From Histoplasma ohiense (lineage: Eukaryota; Ascomycota; Eurotiomycetes; Onygenales; Ajellomycetaceae): a stretch of DNA of 64,000 nt. Made by a program: the position numbers and the translations under genes. The notes below the pieces were generated by a model. The model was not told the DNA's origin. It saw only the letters and a program-made list of their open reading frames with translations, and ran no database searches. Of this stretch, positions 55,745 to 64,000 are shown in pieces. Within the stretch, counting starts at the first letter, position 1. The number at the start of each line of letters is the position of its first letter. The stretch covers positions 5,982,001 through 6,046,000 of the forward strand of contig JAEVHH010000002.1 of NCBI GenBank assembly GCA_017607445.1. The letters are read 5' to 3'.

Positions 55745-58705
55745 TTCTTTGCAGATCGTGCTCAAAGAATGGGCCAGTTTGAGCAAAACTACGCTTTCAG
55801 TAGCAGCGAAATAGTTCAAGCTATTATAAACACGCGCAGGCAGTTAATTATCAGTTTCCATCAGGGGAGAGTAGCTAAATCGAGAGTATGTAGCTATGAC
55901 CTACCTGTCCATCAATATCCTCAGGTGTCGATTGAAATGATCTTCATATCTTTTTAAAGTATCCTCAAGTTTGCCTAGGCGCGTGGTATCATACGCCTTA
56001 GTGGCATCGGAGCCGGGGAGGCTCGGTTTAGAGCTAGGCCCTGACAGATCTGGATCCGCGGAGACAAGACTGCGTGAGAGCGACGACGCTGTCCAGGAAG
56101 CGAACATAGTACAGCAGATCATGAGTTTGGAATGGATCTAGACAGATCGTTCATTCAAGTGACCTGATAATAATTGTAATGAAAAGCAGGAAGGGGGTAA
56201 AGAACAAATATTTACCTTGAGCAGTTTTCCCTGAGTTAACATGCACTCTTTCAAACAAGTGTCTAAGAAATCAACGTGGTCTTGCATCAATTCATCAACA
56301 GTCCGATTGACCTGCTTTGTCCCATTTATCATAACCTCGGTCCCATCAGCATCATCGCCATTCACCCTGTCCATGAGATTCTGCCAGTTGGGTTCGATTA
56401 CTTCGGCTGTGCAGAAGTAAAGCAACTGCTGCACGAATATGAGCATTCTAGCGCGTAATGTCCAGGCCCTTCGCTTCCATAGCTCGAGTTTTCGGTCCGA
56501 TGATCTATGTCGCCAGCTCTGCATTTTCATGTGATCTTGCCAGGAGGCTCCGAGTAATGTTTCTAGATGGCGAAGGGAGAGGATGTACCTGAAAATGAGC
56601 TGATAACGGAGGACGGTTTTGCGGCTAATAACAAGTGAGAGAGGGAATGGCACCATGTAGTCGAGTTCTAGGGCATCAAACCCGATAATATCTTTTTCTT
56701 CCTCTGTAACTTGTGGGGCGGGGGTTTGATACTTTTCAAGCCCGCCATCTGGGTTATCCTGATCAATACCAGATACACTTACCACGCGCATGAGCCATTT
56801 AGTTAATCCTATGTAATTCATGCGAACCTTCACATCTTCCTTAAATGGATCTTGGGCAGCAATACTACCAGGTTGCCGAAGAACCAGGTCAAGCAAAGAC
56901 TGCAACTTGCCTTCATTGACATTCTTTGCCGGTTTACGGAGCTCCGATGCCCCTAACTCCAAAAAGTAAGAGAAGAAATCAGAACGGTCAAGGAAGAAGT
57001 AATGCTTCAAAGAGCGGAATCGGGTCGTCAAAGAATTTTTCGTTAGGAGAAGGTTGAGTAAGGAGGCATTTGCATATGCGTACGCCGAATTTACGTTATC
57101 AAGAAATCGTGGATCGTCAAAAGTCAGAGGAACATCTCGAATCTCTTTACTGATATCAACCCCCCCACATTCGCGAACAACATTGAGATACTTGCCAGCA
57201 AGCAAAACCTTATCCCTGACTGTGTCCAGCTGGGGGGGAACTTCGCTATCACGGATGGTATATCGCTTCTCCCAATATTCATCGGTATAATCCTCCTCGA
57301 GTTTGTCACGCTTGATGCCTTTCTGCTCTTTGACGAGGAATTCCGCGTGAGGATCGTTGATGGCTCCCTGGTGCAGCCACTCGTTTAGCATGGTCATATA
57401 TGGGCGGCTAGCCTCGCGCAACAGAGTCTGAAGCAATGTTCCCGTCGTTGGATCGCCAGAGAAAGTCGCAAGTCGCTGAGTTAATACTCCTAAAACATTA
57501 CCGCCTTTGCAGAGCTTTTTGCTGGACATGCTCCCGGGAGCTAGTTCACCCCCTTCCCTCAATTGTTCAAGGATATTTTCCACATCATCAAAATCATCAA
57601 CTGACTCGTCAGATTCCTGGACCAGAAGTGAATTTTTCTTGAGTAGCTCTTGTCCAAGTGCATAGAGCTGAGCCATACTCTGGCTGGTCGGCATGACGTG
57701 GAGGTGGAGAACATGTAATGTAAAATTACGATTATTGAGAAGTTGGTTTTCTAACTGGGCGATTAGAATAAGATAGTCCTTTAGCAACTTGCGTATTGCA
57801 GCGCAAAGGGCATGGTTGACGGCACCGAATTCCGCTCTGCTTTGAACTTCTACAAAGGCCTCCATGGCGCTGTAGTGGGTTGCCATTTTCAGCATGGAAA
57901 GAGTAAGATCCTTCAAGCTAGGTTCAAGGCCTGGTTCTATTTGAAAAGATGGTCCAATTAAGCGATCTGTTTCCTCAGACGGATTATAGGAGTTGACAAA
58001 GTGGATATATTCGCCCTCGTATCCCATGAAAACAAATAGTAGGTCCTCAAGAATTGAGGCCTCCTGCGCCTCCATATTTAGTTCCCGGAGCGGTGGTGGG
58101 CGTAGTGCCTGCGGAGCCAGCGACGAGAGGGGAGGCACAGATACACGGCATGCAAGGGGAGCGGTCGAATGCGGAACTAAATTTGCTTGCGGCTCCCAAG
58201 GCGCTGTATCATAGAGACCAAAAAAGTTCATCAGTCTCAATCACCTAACAAGACAACTAGTTCACATAGATATTAACTGACCCTCTGGCTGTTCTTTTTC
58301 TATTTCCCTCTCCTTCATCCTTGACCTAACAACGGGGTCCGGAACCTCATTTTGACCGGGCTTCTTCGCTTTTGGTTTCTCCCAATCGCTCTTTGGCGCT
58401 GATGCTGAACTTGGAGGCTGTTTCTTGGACCTGACTTGGACCCTTTCCCTCGTTGTAACCTGCGTTCTCTCCGTGCGCACTTCGCTTGAATTATATTCTC
58501 TGCTCGTCCGACTCGCCCCTACCCCTGGCGTACCTTCTCGCGAAGTAGGCATTTTTCCATCCGCCGGCGTGGATTGTCCATATCGCGTAGATTTCCCATT
58601 GACGCGAGCAGAAGAAACGCGTGACCGAGACCCATTTGTATGGCTAGCTGATCGTTCATGGAAAGACGTCGAAGGCTTTATGGTTGAGGGAGAAGATGAA
58701 GTCAT
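55739..58705 (-). CDS. SPC97: Gamma-tubulin complex component 2 (Spc97/GCP2)
   Basis: GCP2 forms the core of the gamma-tubulin small complex at the spindle pole body and nucleates microtubules. Exons are 58705..58282, 58203..56216, 56137..55905 and 55820..55739, giving 908 aa. The first exon encodes a disordered Ser/Arg/Lys-rich tail (MTSSSPSTIKPSTSFHERSA). The second begins APWEPQANLVPHSTAPLACR and holds the grip1 region (EASILEDLLFVFMGYEGEYI; LKDLTLSMLKMATHYSAMEA). Next is the grip2 region (FRSLKHYFFLDRSDFFSYFL; YMVPFPLSLVISRKTVLRYQ; LRARMLIFVQQLLYFCTAEV). The third exon carries the family block KLEDTLKRYEDHFNRHLRIL. The last encodes LNYFAATESVVLLKLAHSL. The first intron (gtcagt..atacag) joins GluAlaProTrp in phase. 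It is divergent from PUP2 and converges on POT1. Assignment is firm. Confidence 0.94.
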
Positions 58706-59033
58706 AATTATCGCCTGTCATTGGAGCTACCAATCCCACCGATGGATAAATGAAATGCCCTCCCCGTTGGTGAGCAGTTTGATATTGGGGAACCCTTTGA
58801 AGTTGACATGTCCCTTTTGGGGCTAGCGTGGGATTGTCCAGGCACTTGCGGCTTTGCGTAGCCATTAGCTAAGCCAAACTCGGAGCTCTGTTTGACAACC
58901 AAACGAACCGCATCCGGGATAGACAGACCCTACAGCTATACAGACACTCTCTTGCTGATATATTGAATTCTATCTCTTATCTGCTGGTTGCATTTTCTTG
59001 TATTTCCTCCCGTTCGAATATCATCTGCTCACT
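58706..59033. promoter_or_regulatory. Divergent promoter SPC97/PUP2
   Basis: This 328-bp interval separates the starts of SPC97 (minus) and PUP2 (plus). It should carry both promoters. No yeast-type Rpn4 box (GGTGGCAAA) was seen in it. Confidence 0.5.
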
Positions 59034-60064
59034 ATGTTCATTGCACGGTCTGAGTATGGTAAGCTCTTAGACACCCTACCGCTTTTATGCTACGTTTATT
59101 CATTTGACTAACACATGACAGACCGTGGTATCAAGTAAGGCTGCCTGATGGATTTCGTTTGAAATTGCTCATGAAAAACGCGATTCTGACTTATATACCT
59201 TCATCTACAGTACCTTCTCCCCGGAAGGACGTCTATTCCAAGTCGAATACTCGCTCGAAGCTATAAAGTTGGGATCAACAGCAATCGGAGTACGTTTCGA
59301 GTTCTTAGATTTCATTTATATTCGCCGGCTTCACCCTATCTGACATACCCCCCTCGCCTCTCTTAATGGAAAATACACAGGTCGCAACCTCAGAAGGTGT
59401 CGTCCTTGGTGTCGAAAAGCGGGTAACATCAACACTCCTCGAGACATCATCTGTGGAGAAGATTGTCGAGATAGACCGGCATATTGGATGCGCAATGTCC
59501 GGTTTGCAGGCCGATGCCCGGTCAATGGTTGAACATGCTCGTGTCGAGAGTCAAAATCACGCCTTTAACTATTCAGAACCGTTGAAGGTTGAAAGTTGCA
59601 CGCAGGCTATATGCGACCTGGCGCTCAGATTCGGCGAGGGTGCTGATGGTGAGGAGAGCGTGATGAGTAGACCGTTTGGTGTTGCGCTGCTGATTGCGGG
59701 TTATGATGAGAGTGGGCCACAACTGTATGGCAATTAATTGACTTTTAAGAAGCGATATGTGTACTAACATAAGATTTTTGTATGTAGATACCATGCTGAA
59801 CCATCTGGGACTTTCTACCGATACGATGCCAAAGCCATCGGCTCTGGAAGTGAAGGCGCGCAAGCGGAACTTCAAACTGAATATCACAGTTCCCTTACCT
59901 TAGCAGAAGCCGAGACCCTTGTTCTAAAGACATTGAAGCAGGTGATGGAGGAGAAGCTGGATGCTAAAAATGTGCAGTTGGCTAGTGTGACTAAGGATAT
60001 GGGATTCCGAATTTACGGGGAAGAAGAAATGGGACGTGTTGTGTCGACTTTGGGAGGAAATTAA
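59034..60064 (+). CDS. PUP2: 20S proteasome subunit alpha5
   Basis: Alpha5 is one of the seven outer-ring subunits of the 20S proteasome core. Exons are 59034..59058, 59122..59134 (13 nt), 59211..59289, 59381..59724 and 59788..60064, giving 245 aa. The protein starts MFIARSEYDRGINTFSPEGR and has the alpha-subunit signature through LFQVEYSLEAIKLGSTAIG. It continues VATSEGVVLGVEKRVTSTLL, IGCAMSGLQADARSMVEHAR and PFGVALLIAGYDESGPQLYH. It ends GFRIYGEEEMGRVVSTLGGN. The 13-nt micro-exon encodes only part of DRGIN but is required for the frame and the signature. It is divergent from SPC97 and converges on RRP8 (160 bp between stops). Assignment is firm. Confidence 0.96.
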
Positions 60065-60223
60065 CATGAAATTCTATGATGTTTGGCGATTACGACGACA
60101 GGTTGCCCTCGATGTTCGAAAAATACAAGACCTCTATCGGTTCCCAGTTAGGCTACCTGAACTAGAGCCGATAAGACTCAAAGAGAAACGTAACTTATAA
60201 CATAATGGCAGATAATTAGAATT

Positions 60224-61801
60224 CTATCTGGTCTTATATACACACGGTTTAAGCACCTTACTTTCTTCTTCAGGTGTCATCCCGTTGCCTTCGCCATTTT
60301 CAATAAATTTTTTCTTCCCAAACCTTGCATCATTCACATTGACAGCCCATTTGCCCTTTGTGGGCTGTCCATGTTTGACAAACTCCATCTTGACAAACAT
60401 TTTGTTCGATTTATCCACCGACTCCTGTTTAAGCACAAACCCACGAGTCCTCAGAACTTCCACAAACGCAGAAATATCCGTCTTATCCCTTGTGTTATTG
60501 ACCTGATCCTCCGCAAAAATATCCTCGTCATCAGCCGACTCCCCCTCAAATTTATCGTTTAATTTACTATTCATTTTCTTCTTATCCTTCTTCCCAGCCC
60601 CAGCGGCAGCCCCTACTCCACTTGACCTCTGTCCAATCTTGTTCCTCCGAGCCACTTTGCCGAATCGGCTTTTGACCTCACTAATCCAACACTCACCCTT
60701 TCCATCCGCCCTCAGCACCCGCCACGCTTCCTCAACAAATGACACCCAATTCGTCCCCATCAAGCTAAGGCAGAAAATAGCTACATCGACCGTCCCATCT
60801 CCAACCGGCAGCGCCGCAATATCTGCTTTCGTAATCAACGGGTCGGCCACATGGAGATCAAAGCTGAGCAACTTGAGCTTCAGAGCCTTGGCTGACGGCG
60901 TTAGGACCCGTGCAAATTTCGCATCACCACAGCCCATGTCTGCTATCGTACAGAACCCGTTGGGCCGTCGCGGTAAGGGTCCAAGAGCAGCAGCTCTCCG
61001 CTCATTTTTATCTAGCTTTCTATTGTGAGGGCCCTTTTGATTAGGTAGGCGGACGTCGCTACGGGTCGTCACGGTGCTGATATAGCCATCGACGGGGTTG
61101 GAGGGCCAGGACTCTTGAACTTGTCGCGTAAATCCTGCGTGGTATTCTGCAAAGAGCTCTGGGTTGGAGGTGAAGAGCTCCATGGCTTGGCTGGACGGCG
61201 TGGTGTAGAGGGTTTGGTTGAGGTGACGGAATCGGGCAGAGAGGAGCTTGTGGCGCATGGATTTCTGGAGAGGTGTGAGGGACGTGGATATCGGGGGAGC
61301 AGGAGGTAAGGGGTCGACTTCCGCTGGAGCTTGTGAAGCCGCACCATTCATCTGTCGAGCATTATTATCTGCTTTGCGCTTCTGCTTCTTGTTTTTCTTG
61401 GACGGGCCACTTGAATCTCCTTTAGTCACAAGTGCGGAGGTAGAGTCATCTTTCGATTTGACCCTGTCAGGGCCCTTATCCTTCAATCCCTCAACTGCTC
61501 CGTCCTCTGCCGGTTTTTCTAACTGTCTCCTTTTTTTCAGTGCCTTCATCTGTGCGCGGCTCTTTTCGCTTGAACTTGGTGCTTCCCCTTCGATTACCCT
61601 CCGCCACATTTCATCCACATTCGCCTTGGTTACCTCCTGGCCATTGAGACTCTTTCCCTGCTTTCTTTTTCGCTTCTTCGATTCGGCATTCGGCTCTGTA
61701 GAAGTCTGCGGCTGGGCAGGTGTGAGTACTGGTTTGGCTTTATATTCCGTTTGTAGCTTCAATTCCGTATTCGAAACGGACCATCCCGGGACGGCGAACA
61801 T
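60224..61801 (-). CDS. RRP8: 25S rRNA adenine-N1 methyltransferase Rrp8
   Basis: Rrp8 is a nucleolar Rossmann-fold methyltransferase that makes m1A on 25S rRNA and acts in pre-rRNA cleavage. It is a single-exon gene. The ATG at 61801 is chosen, giving 525 aa beginning MFAVPGWSVSNTELKL; the frame is open further upstream, but without an ATG. The N-terminal 160 residues are Lys-rich with nuclear-localisation clusters (SKKRKRKQGKSL; SKKNKKQKRKAD). The catalytic half opens QKSMRHKLLSARFRHLNQTL and continues YTTPSSQAMELFTSNPELF. SAM motif I is CTIADMGCGDAKFA, then LLSFDLHVADPLITKADIAA, VDVAIFCLSLMGTNWVSFVE and EAWRVLRADGKGECWISEVK. An Asp/Glu/Lys insertion precedes the final strands. A GATGAG (PAC-type) sequence lies 125 bp upstream of the start. 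Assignment is firm. Confidence 0.96.
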   Translation of the reverse strand: MFAVPGWSVSNTELKLQTEYKAKPVLTPAQPQTSTEPNAESKKRKRKQGKSLNGQEVTKANVDEMWRRVIEGEAPSSSEKSRAQMKALKKRRQLEKPAEDGAVEGLKDKGPDRVKSKDDSTSALVTKGDSSGPSKKNKKQKRKADNNARQMNGAASQAPAEVDPLPPAPPISTSLTPLQKSMRHKLLSARFRHLNQTLYTTPSSQAMELFTSNPELFAEYHAGFTRQVQESWPSNPVDGYISTVTTRSDVRLPNQKGPHNRKLDKNERRAAALGPLPRRPNGFCTIADMGCGDAKFARVLTPSAKALKLKLLSFDLHVADPLITKADIAALPVGDGTVDVAIFCLSLMGTNWVSFVEEAWRVLRADGKGECWISEVKSRFGKVARRNKIGQRSSGVGAAAGAGKKDKKKMNSKLNDKFEGESADDEDIFAEDQVNNTRDKTDISAFVEVLRTRGFVLKQESVDKSNKMFVKMEFVKHGQPTKGKWAVNVNDARFGKKKFIENGEGNGMTPEEESKVLKPCVYKTR

Positions 61802-62305
61802 GGCGGCGTCCGGGTTATAACACGACCGCAAATACTACCCGTAGCCCAGTGGGAAACATACCAATTCCGGTGTGAGCGGTTTTCGGCTACAAATATTTGA
61901 GAGTGTGCAACCTTGGCGCTGACTCATCAAAGGATGTGCTGCTGCAATAGTTAGTTAGCTACGGTTTCCATCTATGGTTCCTACCGAGTATCTGCTGCGG
62001 AATTATAGACATCTCCTATATTATATCTAATTACCTGAGTCTTGCGTGTCTCTCTTTATTTACGGCACATACATGTCGAGGTCTACAGTCTGGGACACTG
62101 GAACCAATCAGCCATGCGGTCTTACATGAGCATAATCCGATAATGAATGTAAAAATAAAACAACTTTACTAGTTAATTAAATGACTATTCTTTTAATATT
62201 CTCATATCGGGTGCATATGTATGAGGGGTTATGAAGGTTCAATAGAGATGGTATCCGCAGTTCCCTTCATAAGCCATTCTAACAATAATGAAGCAAAAAA
62301 ACAAA
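61802..62305. promoter_or_regulatory. RRP8 promoter and 3' flank of methyltransferase gene
   Basis: This 504-bp stretch lies between the RRP8 start and the stop of the LaeA-like gene, both on the minus strand. ctcatc at 61923-61928 reads GATGAG on the RRP8 strand, matching the core of the PAC element of ribosome-biogenesis promoters. The rest is AT-rich, with nothing else recognised. Confidence 0.45.
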
Positions 62306-64000
62306 TCAGTCAGTATTTGGCTTCCCAGGTTTCTGGCCAAAAACAACGTAGCTACACTCGCGAGTTGCAGGAGTCAGCCATGAGACTAGTTAGCCAAAAT
62401 CCATCAATTTTTGGAGGGGGGAATGACAAAAGGAAATCAAAAGGTAACAGAGCTACGGTAACACGTACAAGTGGAATATGGGATGAATCTTTGGGTTCCT
62501 TGCATCCTGCTTCGTCTTCGCAATCAATATGTCGACTTCTGTCTTTGACCAATTTTGGAAACGGGTCAATGCAGCCACAGCACTCGCTTCCAGAGATTCT
62601 TCGAACTGGAGAAGGTTGTAGGCACCGATTGTTTTCTAAGGCAAGGAGAGAAGTTAGTAGCCGGTTAAGATATTCTACACCTAGGACCCATGAGTCCATC
62701 GAGATATTTGTTGTGATTGATTGAGAATAGGAAAAGGAGAGGGGAAGAGGCGAAACAGGGAAAACAAACATAGCGTTTGTCCTTCGGCCACGTTCCGAGT
62801 GGGACGATGTGCTTGTGAACCTGAATGTTAACGAATCCGGCATCCTTCATCCATTTCTCGAGATATCTGCCCGGTCGAGTGCTGTAACCAGCGCTCTCAA
62901 AGGCAGGAAGGGTGTTGAGGAAATACTGCTCGATACTGGTGCCTTTTGTTGAATCGTCCGCAGATTGCACCATCGCATCCCAGTCTTGGAACTCGGCCCA
63001 TCCGCCAGGTTTGAGGCAGCTGTGGAAATATAATTCTCAGCATTGAATAATCCGAAACGTGACATGGTAAAGGTATTTAATCATACGCAAATGACTGCTC
63101 TAGCAAACGTGGCATGTTTTTTAAAGTACCGGTAAGGTATCGAGCGTGGATAAAGTCGAATGGATCATTCTCATAACCCCATTCGTCTTCGACATCATCG
63201 ATTATGAACTTAATATTCGGAGGAACCCTGCACTTGTTAGAATGCGATCGAGACACCAAAAACTAGAGGGCGAAATTGGACAAAGCGAGACCAACAGTCT
63301 GGGTTGAATAGGACTGAGGTCGTTTCCGATAATCTTAAGAAGAAACAGATTTTAGTAAGGTACTAGCTTCCCATATAGCAAGCAAGCTGCAAAACTGCTG
63401 GAGGATATGCTTTACCTCGGCAGATGGAAACAAATCGGCTTGGAAATTTATATGGTTAGCCTTGAGCCCAGATTGCAAATAGCATTAAAATGTATATATA
63501 GATATATGAGCATATACCAAATTCAATTGCCCAGATGCCAGTCCCGGTACAGAGATCAATGACTCTACCTGGGGAATCTCCGATAGGGGAGAAGAACAAC
63601 CTATCCTTCATAACGACCCGAATGAGGGCATGATGCATGTCAAGTCTGTCATTTTCCCGCTCATCATTGGGGAAGAGATATCCTAACGAGGTGTATTAGA
63701 TGCATGACATTCGATTCGCAATTAAATGAGGATTCCCCAAGAAATTTACGAAAGAACTACTCACGTCCTTCTTTATAGGCATGATATCTTCTACCTACAA
63801 ATGCACATATGCACAAGAAGAATAAGTACGATACTATTTCATGTTTGGTCTCTCAGGTCCATACCGTTTTCCCTGTGGTCTCTGTCAATACAAACAATTT
63901 GATCATTATGGCTAGAGATTGGAGAGCAGTGCGGGCCAACAAACCTTTGGTAGTTAGTTACACTTGATGTCACCGATGCAGTATACACAGACCTGTTGTC
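62306..64000 (-). CDS. LaeA-like methyltransferase, 5' end outside window
   Basis: This is a class I SAM-dependent methyltransferase of the LaeA-like/secondary-metabolism group. Visible exons are (64000)..63945, 63881..63865, 63794..63765, 63682..63518, 63438..63416, 63333..63296, 63227..63087, 63019..62770, 62635..62469 and 62351..62306, giving 310 residues; the start lies beyond 64000. Every junction restores frame and family text. The order is SVTNYQRDHRENGRRYHAYK, EGRYLFPNDERENDRLDMHH, then SAM motif I VIDLCTGTGIWAIEF, ADLFPSAE, IIGNDLSPIQPRLVPPNIKF and DPFDFIHARYLTGT. CLKPGGWAEFQDWDAM, YLEKWMKDAGFVNIQVHKHI and YNLLQFEESLEASAVAALTR follow, ending FYVVFGQKPGKPNTD. Three exons are 17-30 nt long. 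No biosynthetic gene is seen nearby, though the DNA beyond 64000 is unknown. Confidence 0.9.

Overview
The window is nuclear DNA of a filamentous ascomycete. The genes are single-copy eukaryotic housekeeping genes split by short introns (mostly about 50-150 nt, GT..AG, many with a CTAAC/CTAAT branch point 10-20 nt before the acceptor), packed on both strands. ARV1, ERG28, LaeA-like methyltransferases, a PTH11-type rhodopsin-domain protein and a GVP36-type BAR protein together point to Pezizomycotina. The protein texture resembles Eurotiomycetes (Onygenales or Eurotiales), but that placement is inference. No bacterial operons, CRISPR arrays, rRNA genes, convincing tRNAs or intact transposons were seen.

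Layout. 0-12 kb: 3' end of the snRNP gene SME1, then FAU1 (folate), ROT1 (ER chaperone), AIM41 (mitochondrial, GatB/YqeY type), NUP170 (inner-ring nucleoporin, 1364 aa) and a seven-helix PTH11/rhodopsin-type membrane protein. 12-16 kb: gene-poor. 16-21.4 kb: ARG2 (N-acetylglutamate synthase), ARV1 (sterol/GPI homeostasis) and VMA9 (75-aa V-ATPase subunit e in four exons). 21-33 kb: a secreted beta-rich protein of unknown function, GVP36 (BAR domain), an arginine-rich protein of unknown function, then about 3.5 kb without a recognisable gene. 33-39.5 kb: a 3-hydroxyisobutyrate-dehydrogenase-type reductase, GAL7, and the head-to-head pair ERG28 / 3-ketoacyl-CoA reductase. 39.5-48 kb: mostly gene-free apart from one LaeA-like methyltransferase. 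48-62 kb: KRR1, a peroxisomal fatty acyl-CoA synthetase (C-terminal AKL) divergent from a peroxisomal 3-ketoacyl-CoA thiolase (N-terminal PTS2), SPC97/GCP2, PUP2 (proteasome alpha5) and RRP8. 62.3-64 kb: a second LaeA-like methyltransferase that runs off the window.

How genes relate. Three neighbourhoods look functionally coherent: ERG28 with the ER 3-ketoacyl-CoA reductase (membrane lipids, shared 295-bp promoter); the acyl-CoA synthetase with the thiolase (peroxisomal beta-oxidation, shared 829-bp promoter with a CCGAGG box, the FarA/FarB core); and KRR1 and RRP8 as separate ribosome-biogenesis genes. The two LaeA-like genes are not next to any PKS, NRPS, terpene or P450 gene here. Exon borders were set by hand from reading frame, splice signals and family similarity. 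They are reliable where frame and protein family agree, and uncertain at some 5' ends (flagged). Long gene-free stretches were read on both strands; what they hold is stated, but short non-conserved genes or ncRNAs there cannot be excluded.
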